Of a stretch of 64,000 nucleotides of DNA, positions 32,839 to 43,680 are shown piece by piece; position 1 is the stretch's first letter; each line of letters starts with the position of its first letter. The position numbers and the translations under genes were made by a program. Origin of the DNA: Ehretia macrophylla (lineage: Eukaryota > Streptophyta > Magnoliopsida > Boraginales > Ehretiaceae); assembly GCA_037974665.1 (NCBI GenBank), contig CM075770.1, positions 1,252,501 to 1,316,500 of the forward strand, read 5' to 3'. Under the pieces are notes generated by a model that saw nothing but the letters and a program-made list of their open reading frames with translations, did no database searches and had not been told where the DNA came from.

Positions 32839-33658
32839 CCGAACTCCTTCCTTGGATATAATGTGTCCGAGAACAATTCATTTCTTGAACCATGAAATGA
32901 CTTTTCTCCCAGCTAAGTATGAGATTAGATTCCTGACATCTTTTCAACACCAAAGAAAGATTATTCAAACAAGTGTCAAATGAAGTGCCAAATATAGAAA
33001 AATTATCCATAAAGACCTCAACAAATTCATCCATCATATCAGTGAAAATAGACATCATGCAGCGTTGAAAAGTGGTTGGTGCATTACAAAGGCCAAAAGG
33101 CATTCTTCTATAAGCAAACGTGCCAAAAGGACATGTAAAAGTTATTTTTTCCTGATCTTCAGAGTCCACAGGGATCTGATTGTATCCCGAGTACCCGTCA
33201 AAAAAATAGTAATAACCTTGTCCTGCCAACCTGTCCAAAATTTGATCAATGAATGGTAAAGGAAAATGATCATTTCTTGTTGCAGCATTGAGTTTCCTAT
33301 AATCAATACACACACGCCATCCAGTTGTGGTGCAGGTAGGTACCAATTCACCTTTATCATTTGTCACCACAGTGATTCCTAATTTCTTAGATACAACCTG
33401 TATAGGACTAACCCATTTACTATCCGAAATAAGACAAATGATACCTGCATCTAACAACTTCACTATTTCCTTCTTTACAACTTCTCTCATGTTCGGGTTC
33501 AACTTACGTTGCATCTCTCTAGATGTCTTGGCTCCATCTTCCAAATTAATCTCATGCATGCAAAAAGAAAGATCTATTCCTTTAAGGTGTGCAACAGTCC
33601 AGCCTAACGCTTCCTTATTCTTAGACAACACATCTACAAGTTTAACTTCTTGCTCCAA
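32831..33658 (-). pseudogene. Athila reverse transcriptase, active-site Asp to Asn
   Basis: 275-codon frame. Motifs in order are WVSPIQVVSKK (82-92), GWRVCIDYRKLNAATRND (113-130), YYFFDGYSGYNQI (150-162), RRMPFGLCNAPTTFQ (184-198) and VFMDNFSIFG (215-224). The last normally reads F/YxDD; residue 219 (codon 33002-33004) is Asn, which should abolish polymerisation. A one-base insertion near 32879 shifts the frame shortly before the connection domain, which continues in the next frame. Confidence 0.9.
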
Positions 33659-33665
33659 AGAAAGG

Positions 33666-34238
33666 TTAGAAGCAATAATAGCTGGAAGTGTTTGATCTGC
33701 CCCTAGAAGTAGGTTTCAATTCTCCTATATTTAACTGCTCAAAAAGATTAAAGGGAAGAAGATTCATACTAGCTCCTAAATCAAGAAAGGCACGATCTAC
33801 ACAATGATTACCAATATAGCAAGGAATGGTAAATACACCTGGATCTTTCAATTTTGGTGGAACATGAGAAGTAAGAATGTTGCTTACCTTTTCAGTCAAT
33901 CTTACTTTGTTTGATATCAAAGCTGAATTCATTCTTTTCTGAGTGCACAAATTCTTAAGAAACTTTGCATTAGTAGGAATTTGCCTGATGATTTCTAACA
34001 GAGGTAAATTGATTTTCACTTGCTTAAAGGTTTCAAGCATTTATTACCTTTTTGAATCTTTATTAGGTGGATTACCTAATGCATGTGGAAAGGGTGCCTT
34101 GGGACTCAGTGTCAATGGAATATTTTCATGTGAAATTAAAGTTTCAGGTTCATTTGTATTTTTTTTTTTATGAATCAACAGTAACTTAAGACTTAGCTTT
34201 TTGTTTTGCAAGTCTTGCCTTTTCGTAAGCTTCGACAC
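33666..34238 (-). pseudogene. Athila protease region
   Basis: The main open segment is 33666-34040. It contains PGVFTIPCYIGNHCVDRAFLDLGASMNLLPFNLF. DLGAS stands at the aspartic-protease active site, in the DLGA form typical of Athila rather than DTGA. The segment is in a different frame from gag (frame change near 34200) and from the RT that follows. The linker 34044-34238 is degenerate. Confidence 0.8.
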
Positions 34239-34266
34239 TTACCTTGTTATCAACTTTCTTACCACT

Positions 34267-35583
34267 TCACAATGTAGTGACAACTTGAAGATCCTCCACT
34301 ATTTGACTTGTAGATGCTACATGGGCCTTACCTTTTGGGTTTCCATTTGGTTGGGCAGGGAGTGTTCCTTCTTCCCTTTTCTGAATTGTACTAGCTAATT
34401 GCCCAATTTGTCTTTCTAAGTTGGCAATTGCTTTTGTATGTGTACTTATCAGTTGCATAGTTGGTTCCCAACTGTGAAGCTTTTTCGAAACCTGTTCTTC
34501 AAAAGTAGTCCTATAAGAATTGGAACCTGAATTAGAGCTCGTAGGTACCTGTCCTTGTGGAACTGAATGAAATCCTGGAGGATAACCTCTTGGTTTTTAT
34601 TGTTGAACATCTTCCCGATTCTGATCCCACCGAAAAGTTGGATGATCTCGTGTACCTGGATTATAAGTGTTAGAGGATGGATCATAATTACAGGGATATC
34701 TATAAGCAGCACAAGCTTGCTCTGAAATTGAATTGGGATTTGATGCAAGAACACCTTCACCTGAATCAACTACATGCAATGATTCTTTCCTTTTAACCAT
34801 TTTTTCCAAGGCAAAAGTTAGATTTTCAATATTTGATGTCAAAGAATTGTAATCATTTGAACCTACAATTTTTCTCCTTTCTCTAGATGAAGATACACGC
34901 TTTCGTGAATTGTTGCTCAGTTTTATGAACAATTATGTGGCTTCTTCTGGAGATTTTTCAAGAAGTGAACCATTACAAGATGAATCAAGCAAACTTTGAT
35001 TATGCTCATTTAACCCTTGATAGAAATTCTGAGTTAATTGCCAATCTGGAATACTATGATGTGGACATTCATAAATTAAGGTTTCAAATATGTCCCAACT
35101 CTCATGAAGTGCCTCTCTAGGTAATTGAGAAAAATTATTTAATTGATTCATACATTCATTGGTTTTTGAAGAAGAGTAAATTTTTTTAAGAAATTCTCTT
35201 TACAATTGATCCCAAGAAGTAATAGAACCAGAATGTAATCTGTAAAGCCAATTTTGTGCTTGACCCATTAAAGAGTAAGGAAATAATATCAATTTAACAA
35301 TCTCTTCCGAGGCAGTTCTAGTATTGATCGATCTGCATGTATGAACAAAAGTATTAATGTGATCATACGGGTTTTCATTAGAAAGACCGTGGAACATGGA
35401 AAACATTGAAATCATGTGAGACTTTATTTTAAAACCATCATCAGTTTCAGGTAGGGCGATAGATCGTGGAGGAACATAACCTTGTGGTGTGAAAAAATCT
35501 TTTATACTCCTCCTCACATTTCCTACTTCTCTACCTTCAATTTGATCATGATTTTGGTTTTGATTCAGATTTTGATTAGCCAT
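34267..35583 (-). pseudogene. Athila gag, interrupted by stops
   Basis: Start ATG at 35583 (MANQNLNQNQNHD). One reading frame runs down to about 34267 with in-frame stops at 35200, 34933 and 34597 and one or more near 35160. Recognisable gag-core pieces are IKSHMISMFSMFHGLSNENP, MGQAQNWLYRLHSGSITSW and WQLTQNFYQGL. The C-terminal half is Ser/Asn/Gln-rich and includes a coiled-coil-like KAIANLERQIGQLASTIQ that is usual in Athila gag. Each stop is explicable by a single substitution. No functional gag can be made from this copy. Confidence 0.85.
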
Positions 35584-35840
35584 GATTAGAAATTTATGTA
35601 CTTTTTTTCTGAATTTAAAAGTTCTCTCAATTTTTGTATCAAAAACAAAGATGGGTGGCTTTAAAAATCTCCGACTATGCATACAAAATTAAAACATGAA
35701 AAAGAAACAAAAAAATGAAATAAAGTCTATACACAATAGCTAAATTGACTTAAATAAAAATAAAAACTAAAATCTAAAATATATACATATAAACATTTAT
35801 ATACATAAATCAAAGACTTACCTTATTTGATGAACACCAC

Positions 35841-35858
35841 TCCCCGGCAACGGCGCCA
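35841..35858 (-). other. Primer-binding site of Athila element (tRNA-Asp)
   Basis: The minus strand reads TGGCGCCGTTGCCGGGGA a few bases inside the 5' LTR. It is complementary to the 3' end of plant tRNA-Asp over 18 nt. Confidence 0.92.
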
Positions 35859-35863
35859 AATTT

Positions 35864-37383
35864 TGATCGCGTCATTTTGCGCTAAAAAATAGTAAGGTTA
35901 AATGATTGGAAATATTGCTTACCTTGAATTACCTCTTGCTGTGGCAAGTAGAAAGTTGATCCACGGAGATTGGGTTATCAAGTTAAATTAAGTCTTTAAT
36001 TTAGAATTGTTTGACTATCTCCCGTCACGGATAAGTTTGATTAAGTCCAAAAGTCCAAAAGTCTAAAGGAATAAACATACGGTAGATTAAGTCCAAGAAA
36101 TGTCCACAAAATATCTAAAGATACGGTAGTAACTAGATCCAAAAGTGAATTAATCAAAAGTACTAAATTGAAGAATCACAACACTCAACACTGAAAATCC
36201 AAAGGGTTAATGATTCAGGGTAGTTATAGCTCGGTATACGCAAGTACAAAGTTATTGATTCAGATTAAAAGTTAAGTCCTTCAGAAATAGTGCTACAAGC
36301 TACCACTACTGAAATGAGCCTTTAATTACGTAAGTGATAAGATTAATTAATTAACAAGACTGGATGTGTTGGTACAACCTAACAATATCCAATCTCTCAA
36401 TTAATCTTTCACTTATGTAACCTGGAGGTATCGGTACAACCAAATTAAAATCCATCCAAGTTAGTCTCGTATTGTCACTGGTTTACAAAACCGGGCGTCT
36501 ATGTACTTTCAATTAAATATAATATAACTACAAGTATACATATAATTAATCAAAGAATACTTAGAAATAGAAATACGAGACTTTAATACATCTGAATCAC
36601 AACATAAGTACAAGATAAACTTCACACGTACCACCCCGAATCTCGGGTCTAGTGTGTCATGATAAACTTTAAAGTACAAGAAATCATAACGAAAACCGAA
36701 ATAAAAGAATACTTATCGTGTTGAACGAATTTCGGTAGACCAGTATGATTTCGATATACCCTCCATTCGGGATTAAAACTTTGCACACAACTAAGAATAA
36801 TAATTAAAACACTCAAAACTCACTTCACAAATACTAGAGTTGGAGAAATTGAGCTAAGAAGAGAAAAATGGTACAAGCAAAATGAAATAAGGAAGGGAGT
36901 ATTTATAGAAGAAATCTGCATTATTCACATGTACTATTTACGCAGTGATGTCATCAATATGTCAGCAAGATGTCAGCGCCAAAGTTAGCATTGTGTCAGC
37001 ATGACATCAACGAAGTTACTATTCACACGTTGACTTTAACTTTGACCAAAAGTTGACTTTGACTTTGACCAAAAAATTGACTTTGACTTTGACTAAAAGT
37101 TGACCAAGGCTACTTCAAGATTTTTCAGCATCCTGAATCCATTTTCGCATTCCATTTGGCCAAATTCAATCTCGATTTGCTCGTGTCAAGTTCGTTCTAC
37201 CTTCCTTCTTCAGTATTGTGCTGAATTTCTCGTTCAAGTGTTTGCTTTTGTGGCCATTTTTGCTATTTCTTCTTCAGAACCTATATTGCACTAAATTTGT
37301 GTAAAATATACAATTAAACTTGAAATAATAATGCAATATACATGATTCAATGGGTTAAAATTACTAAAAATATAGATTTATCA
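35864..37383 (-). repeat. Athila 5' LTR with promoter (1,520 bp)
   Basis: 5' LTR by its position next to the primer-binding site. The minus-strand TATA box is at 36899-36907. Nine TTGAC cores lie at 37030-37105, upstream of it on the minus strand. Confidence 0.93.
37030..37105. promoter_or_regulatory. W-box (TTGAC) cluster in 5' LTR
   Basis: Nine TTGAC cores within 76 bp, upstream of the TATA box at 36899-36907 on minus. The cores are more tightly packed than in the other LTR because of indels. Confidence 0.65.
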
Positions 37384-37388
37384 CCACC

Positions 37389-37636
37389 ATCATACAGTGT
37401 AATTATCATGGCTAGTGTATGATTGATTATTCAACAATTAGACAGCCCCATGGGATTCTGGGGACCCTCTACACTTTCCACCATCTAGCATTCGCAGGCC
37501 TTAAATGGACGGTGGACCCCGTTCATTGGACACTGAAATTCTGATGGAAGGGAAGACAATGATCAATGGCATTTCCGCAGTAAAAGATAGAGCTGATCAG
37601 TTCATATTCGATGCAATTAGGTACTACACTGCAATA
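37389..37636. other. Host flank between Athila and the LINE
   Basis: About 250 bp of non-repetitive DNA with no gene. Confidence 0.5.
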
Positions 37637-37699
37637 GGAAGACCTTAAATTTTTATTTTTTTTTGGTCAAAGAGTGAAATATCATTAATAAAGCAAGAA

Positions 37700-40600
37700 T
37701 ACATCATTCGACCCCAAAAGTAGGGACATAAGCTTTTAGAAGCTGAGAAAAGGGGACAGGGACATTTGATAACCAATTAATTGGGAGGTTTTTACAACGT
37801 GCTTGGTTAGAAATCCAATCAGATACTACTTTAGCTGATCTTCTAATATGGTGGATTCGAATGCCTTCCTTTTTTAGAGTTCTGCATGGATATCTGGGAT
37901 GATGGATTCGAACTTCCAATTGGGAGGTTCACGAGTGTGCTTAGCTGCTAAAACCACATCCGCACAATCAGACTCAATAATAATTGGCATGTATGGGTCG
38001 CTTTGAGAGGCAAGATTGGCTGCACTAAGAAACGCCAACGCCTCTGCCTACTGAGGGAATTCACACAGAGTTGTGAAGGTGACGCCATTGATCAAATGCC
38101 CTTTATGGTCCCTGCAAATAGCTGCAATTCCGACATTGTTGCCTGAGGAGGAAAAAGAGGCATCACAGTTGATTTTTAGGGATCCTCGATCAGGTGAGAT
38201 CCACTCCGAATGAGAGGCTGACATTTCTGGAGGTCATGGAGAGATGTCTGTGATTCTAGTGTTAACAACAGCTTCTCTGAATTCCATGTTGAAGTGCTGA
38301 GCTGTAGTAGCAGTTCTGATTGGGCATATTTTAGTCCCTTAAAAAATAAAGAAGTTTCTTCTTTTCCAAATTTGCCAACAGGTATGCGCGATGATAGATT
38401 CTGCATTCCCTTTCTCGTAGCTTGCCTGTTGACAATTTTTAATGAGGTCAAGATAACACGAATCAAACCTGGTGATGGTTGAGTCATTTGGGTAAAACTG
38501 GAGAGGGGAGGCCATCTAACACAGTTTACTCCAAGGACAGAGAAGTAAGAGATGCTCAACGGTCTCTACATTGTTATTGCAAATCTTGCACATTGGAATG
38601 TCGGTACTCTTCTTTTTGAACTTGTTCTCTTCTATTGCGAGGAAGTTTCTACACGCTTTCCACATAAATGCATTAATCTTAGCGGGGCTCTTGTCTTCCA
38701 AATGGTTCTCCAAAGGTGCTTGGGCCGAACAAAAGATGAGCTGACCAAAGATGGACTGCAGGATGCTACCTTGAGGCTCCTATAGCCACTTTTGACAGTA
38801 AACTGTCCAGATTTAGAGAAAGGCCAAATGAGACAATCTCTTCTTGAAGTTGTAGGGATAGGGATACTGAGTATGCTTGTATGGATGCTTCTATTAAAGT
38901 GCTGCTCAATAAGAACCTTATTCCACATTCCATCATTGATAAGTTCACTAACTTTTTCAATGTTGCAATTGGGGGCCTTCACGAGGGCCCTGATACTTGG
39001 GATCCACAGGTCTTCCCAGATATTAATATCTTTATCATCACTAACTCGCCAAGTAGCATAGTTTTTTAGGAAATCTTTTTCGGCAACTAGGCTGCGAAAG
39101 ACCCATGAAGGTCTTGATCCCACTTTAGCATTCCAAAAGTTGCCATTTGGGAAATATTTGCCTTTGAGGACCTTGGCCATGAGAGAAGTGGGATCCTTGA
39201 GAATTCTCCATGCTTGTCCTGCGAGAAAAGAAATATTCATCAGTTCAAAGTTTTTTAAATCCCATTCCTCCTTCCCACTTAGAATCAGTCATGATATTCC
39301 AATTAGTCCAGTGGAGACCATTTTTATTTCCATTCTTGCTCCACCAAAAGTTGGAGACAATGGAGCAAAGCTTTTTACAAATTGTCCTTGGGATAAGAAG
39401 GAGAGACATGATGTAGCTAGGAATGGCCTGCAAAACTGACTTAATCAGAATCTATTACCCCCCTTCTGAGAGGAATTTCTCTTTCCATCCTTGTACCTTT
39501 GCAAACATCTTGTCAAGGAGCCAATTAAAAGCACAAATTTTTGAGCTTCCTCAGTTTGAGGGAATGCCAAAGTATTTCCCAAGATCATTGTTGCAATCAA
39601 TTCTCAAAAGGCCGCAAATCTCATCTTTTATCAATTGAGGAGTATTTAAGCTGAAGGAGATGCTTGATTTACTGAGATTGATTTTTTGGCCTGAGGCAAA
39701 GCAATAGTGGTAAAGAGTATCTTTGAGTGCCTGAGCCTCACGAGCATTTGCCTCAATGAAGAAAAGCGAATCATCCACAAATAGCAGGTGAGTCACTGAA
39801 GGACTGGATCTTGAGATTTTTATGCCTTTTATGTTACCATTGAATGCATGATGGTTAAGAAGTTTTGATAGCGCTTCGGTTAAGATCGAGAAGAGAAAAG
39901 GGGACAAAGGGTCTCCTTGTCTAATCCCTCTTTGAGGTGAGAATTGGGGAATAATGTCTCCATTAATGGGGATGTTGTATTTGACAGTGGTGACAACATT
40001 CATTATAAGCTTGACCCAATAAGGGTGGAAGCCCAAAATATCCAAGAGTTTTTTGAGAAAATCCCATTCAACAAGGTCAAAAGCCTTGTTCATGTCAATT
40101 TTAACTACCGCTTTGAAAATCTTCGGACTCTTGAAGGTCCTAAGGTGGTGAGAGATCTCCTAGGCAATAATAAGATTATCTTAAATCTGTCTCCCAGTGA
40201 TAAATGCACTCTGATTAGGGGATATAATGTTATCCATGAAAGGTTTCAGCCTTAGAACCATAACTTTTGAGATCACTTTGTAGAGGAAATTAGAACAAGA
40301 GATTGGTCGGAATTGGGATATGTTTTCCGGATTGGTGACTTTGGGAACAAGGGAAATTCGAGTAAGATTAATATCACCCAAGAGATCTCTATTGGAGAAG
40401 AAGTCACTAACAGTAGCAAAAACATCTTCTTTAACAATATCCCAGTATTTATGAAAAAACAAACCTGAGAGCCCATCTGGTCCCGGTGATTTTGTTGGAT
40501 TGAGACTCTAAGTAGCTGATTTTACCTCTTCCAAAGTAAGAGGCCTAAGCAGATCCTCATTCATGGCTTCAGTGACGACTTGAGAAACATTGTCAAGAGC

Positions 40601-41832
40601 CAAGTCCATATTTCTCGGCCCAACAGAATAAAATGTATCAAGGAAGTGGCTTTGAACTTCTCATCTAATGGATTTTTGATCTGAGATCCAATCTCCATTT
40701 GAGGAAAGCAGTCTCAGAATTCTATTCTGTGATCTTCTTTGAATTGTACAAGCATGAAAAAACTTTGTGTTCTTGTCACCACATTTCAGCCATTGGATTC
40801 TTGAACTAGCTGCCCCAGAATTGCTCCACTCTGCTCCAAAGTTTTCCAATTTCCTTATTAATTTCTTCAATTCTGCTTTGATTAGAAACTGTCCATGGAG
40901 AGTTATGGAGTCTTGTGAGTTCCTCCTTCAAGTGGTTGATGGCTCTTATGTTGTTTGGAAAATGCCTTTTGCTCCAAGAAGAAAGACGGTTGGTGCAAGT
41001 CTTGACTTTATTACAAGTCAACCGAATTCCTCTTCGAGAGAGACTGAAAGTTGGGTCATTCCAGCTATCTTCAATGATATTTCTACAGCTCTCGTCTTCG
41101 GTCCAGAAAGATTCAAATCTTAAAAGCCTTATGAATTTATCAATCTTGACATCTGTGGAGAGAATAATAGGACTGTGATCGGACCCTAAAGGAGGATGAT
41201 TGACGACCCAAGAATTAGAAAACAAGAAGCTCCAAGCTGAAGTGTAGATGGCTTGGTCAAGTTTTTCCTTCACGTTCTCCTCTCCACTGCGATTATTGCT
41301 CCAAGTAAACTGGCAGCCTTTTGACTCAATATCGATCAGTTCGTTGCGATTCAAAAACTCCTGGAACCTCTGGATTTTGATGCTCGATTTTTGCTTCTTG
41401 CCCTGCTTTTCAGAGTGCTATTTAATTTCATTAAAATCTCCTATGAACAACCATGGTTGATTTTTGTTTGGCTCTATATCAGAGATAATCGGCCAAAGAG
41501 ATTGTCTTTCTTTAAAGGTTGAGCATCCATGAAGCACTATAAGCCTCCAAACAACAGACAAATTAGAAACAACTTCAGCATGAATAAAATTATGATGATA
41601 TGAGATGATTTTTAAGGAGAAATTTTCTAAAGATTTCTGAGGTACCAATAGGATCAACAGAAAAATGATTATCATAGCCAATTTTTCTAAAGACTTTTCT
41701 AAGCTTACTTTCTTTATGCTTAGTTTCAAAAAGACTGATCAAATCGGGCTTAAATTGAAAGACGAGGCCTATCAGATTTTGAATTATCAAGGATGAGCCA
41801 AGTCCTTGAAAGTTCCAACTCAAGGTGATCAT
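37700..41832 (-). pseudogene. LINE ORF2: endonuclease, RT, zinc domain, RNase H, with frame breaks
   Basis: ATG at 41832 (MITLSWNFQGLGSS, where the canonical WNCRGL has Phe for Cys). The endonuclease continues in another frame through WLFIGDFNEI (about 41430) and ends with LGSDHSPI (about 41180). RT pieces are at 40181-40462 (LTRISLVPKVTNPENISQFRPIS) and 39551-40093 (QRGIRQGDPLSPFLF and the catalytic LLFVDDSLFF). FWWSKNGNKNGLHWTNW is at 39245-39433. The zinc-binding domain is at 38516-38713 (CKICNNNVETVEHLLLLCPWSK). RNase H is near 37940-38180 (INCDASFSSSG, AEALAFL, ESDCADVV) with a TAG before AEA. At least five frame changes make it non-functional. Confidence 0.85.
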
Positions 41833-43442
41833 TTGTCTTGCTGGAGCTGCTCAAAGGCAAGCCCTGGCTTAACACAATCAGATTTTGTGCATGGAGGGAT
41901 GTGGCTGGATTTGTTCTTCTTCCTGTTACTACCCGACTCATTTTTTGATGGTGAGTTCCAGGATTTGAGGGGTTGCTGTTCAATAGGTATATCGACCAGC
42001 AAGCAATTTTCAGAAGGAGTTGATTTTTCAGTGAGAGAATTAGGAGTTTCCTCCTGTAGAGCAATTTTTCTTCTCTTAGGAGAAGCATGGGTTGAATCTG
42101 CAATGGATTTTCTTTTAAATGCAGGGGTGTTCTTTTGTTTTGGTGTCATGTAGTCTAATAGTGGTGGGGAAGGTTCAGTTAGGCTTTGAATGAGTGATGG
42201 GCTTATTGTAGAAACGTGCGGGCTTGATTTCTTTTTAGCGGAGTTGGGTTTAGTTTTTTGGGTTGAGTTTGAAGGGGTTGGTACTGGGCTAGGAGTAGTT
42301 GTGTTGGGTGTAGAGGCATTCTTTGGTTGATTGGGTCTAGCGGTTGGGCTAGTAGAGGATGTGTTGGGCTGATTAAAGCTGGTGGTTGGGCTTTGTGTTG
42401 GGTTAGATTGAATGGTTATTGGTTCGAATGTTGTTGAGGTAGGGAAATTCTGGTTGGATTTCAACTGTCTAGTCTGGTTAGGCTTGGATAGAGGCTTTAG
42501 GGATTGGTAGGAGTTTGCAGGAGGGCTGTTACTCGAGCCGCGAGCTTTATCAGAGGTTTGCCCACTGGATTTTCCTTTTCTAGCTTCTAATTCATGAAGC
42601 TGCACTGTAGAGCTGGTGCCAAAATTTGAATTTTTGACAAAGATAGCTTTAGCTTTGCCACGCGCTGAGGGCTCGACTTCTTGAGCATGCACCTCCCTTG
42701 CTGGCTAGGAATCTGATGAAGGGTGCTTTGAGAGTCTCTTTCTAATCGGAGAAGACTTCATCCAAGGCCCGAGTGAATGAGGAATAGCGTGATTTGGCAG
42801 TGAGGGTTCTCTTTTAGGTGGAGGGCCACAGGAGCTAGAGTCGTGACTGATCAGACCACAAGCTTCACAAAAATTGTTGAGCTTTTCGTACTTGAGTTGG
42901 ATCCAAAGATCATGCAGGTTTTCTCTAGTAAGAGGGAATCCTGGGATGAGTGGTTGTTCAATATCCCATTTAATCCTCATATGGATGATGTTGCTGCGAC
43001 TGATCTTTCCTTCTTCAATCTCTCCAAGATATGAGCTAATGTTTAGAGCATTATATTGGGTAATATAGTTGGACGGTAAGCCATGCACCTGGATCCAAAA
43101 TGATGTGAATTTGAGGTTCTGTTCTTCTGCAATACGATTTGGGTCCCATTGTTGAAGGAGAAAATGATATCCTTGAATGGACCATGGTCTGGAGTCCCAT
43201 GCACTGTCCTTGTCTTCTTTGCTTTTGAAGTCGATAATAAAAGTGTTGTGCTTGAGTAGGGTTAGTTCCACTGGCTCAGCAAGGCCCCATGATTTGTTGA
43301 TGGTGCTTTTGACTATACCAAGAGCAACATGGTTTACTGTGACTAGTCTACCAACAAGTGTTGGGCTGCTAGTCTTGACTTCTTCCTGCGGGCGGGGGAT
43401 GAGTTTAATTTTTTATATATCACGTTTCGAGGAGAATGCCAT
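41829..43442 (-). pseudogene. LINE ORF1 (DUF4283, zinc knuckle), with stops
   Basis: Start ATG at 43442 (MAFSSKRDI), with a TAA as the tenth codon. The same frame then stays open over 43271-42705 and 42692-41829, with a TAG at 42705. The N-terminal half has WSIQGYHFLLQQWDPNRIAE and FTSFWIQVHGLPSNYI, diagnostic of the plant DUF4283 nucleic-acid-binding domain. A zinc knuckle follows (YEKLNNFCEACGLISHDSSSC). The C-terminal 290 residues are Ser/Pro/Thr/Asn-rich and disordered with basic patches. The ORF1 stop TGA overlaps the ORF2 ATG in an ATGA. Confidence 0.85.
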
Positions 43443-43680
43443 TGTAGTAGGCAGTAAATGGGGAAGTAAGAATGTGAGTGAGTGGGTGAGTAATAAAAGA
43501 CGCTATTAAAGATGAGGAGTATGTGTGAATAGGAGAGGGAAAGTTTTGGCTGAGGTTTAGTAGTATGTGAGATCTGGTGGAGAATAGAATCAGTTTTGTC
43601 TAAGATTTGGTGGTGTGGGAGGAGGGAGGTTTCCGGTGGGGGTGAGGTTCGTCATTGGTACTACAACGGAAGACCTTAAA

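Larger units (their letters stand above)
24178..37383 (-). mobile_element. Athila-lineage Ty3/gypsy element, decayed (13.2 kb)
   Basis: LTRs at 24178-25734 and 35864-37383 start TGATCGC and end TTATCA. The target duplication is CCACC (24173-24177 and 37384-37388). A perfect 18-nt tRNA-Asp primer-binding site lies at 35841-35858 next to the right LTR, and a polypurine tract beside the left LTR, so coding is on minus. Order is gag, protease, RT, RNase H, integrase, a long spacer, then an extra ORF before the 3' LTR. This layout, the DLGAS protease and the tRNA-Asp primer are Athila features. gag-pol has several stops and at least three frame changes, the RT active site is altered and the integrase zinc site has lost a Cys. 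The LTRs differ by indels (1,557 against 1,520 bp), so it is older than the Tat element. Confidence 0.95.
37650..43667 (-). mobile_element. L1-type LINE, near full length, decayed (6.0 kb)
   Basis: The minus strand carries ORF1 (DUF4283 and zinc knuckle), then ORF2 with endonuclease, RT, zinc-binding zf-RVT and RNase H. It ends in CTTTGACCAAAAAAAAATAAA (the A-rich tail, read as T-rich at 37650-37665). The 13-bp duplication GGAAGACCTTAAA flanks it (37637-37649 and 43668-43680). Both flanks also share GGTACTACA just outside, so the duplication may have been longer and then altered. Several stops and frame changes disable both ORFs. There are no LTRs. Confidence 0.9.
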
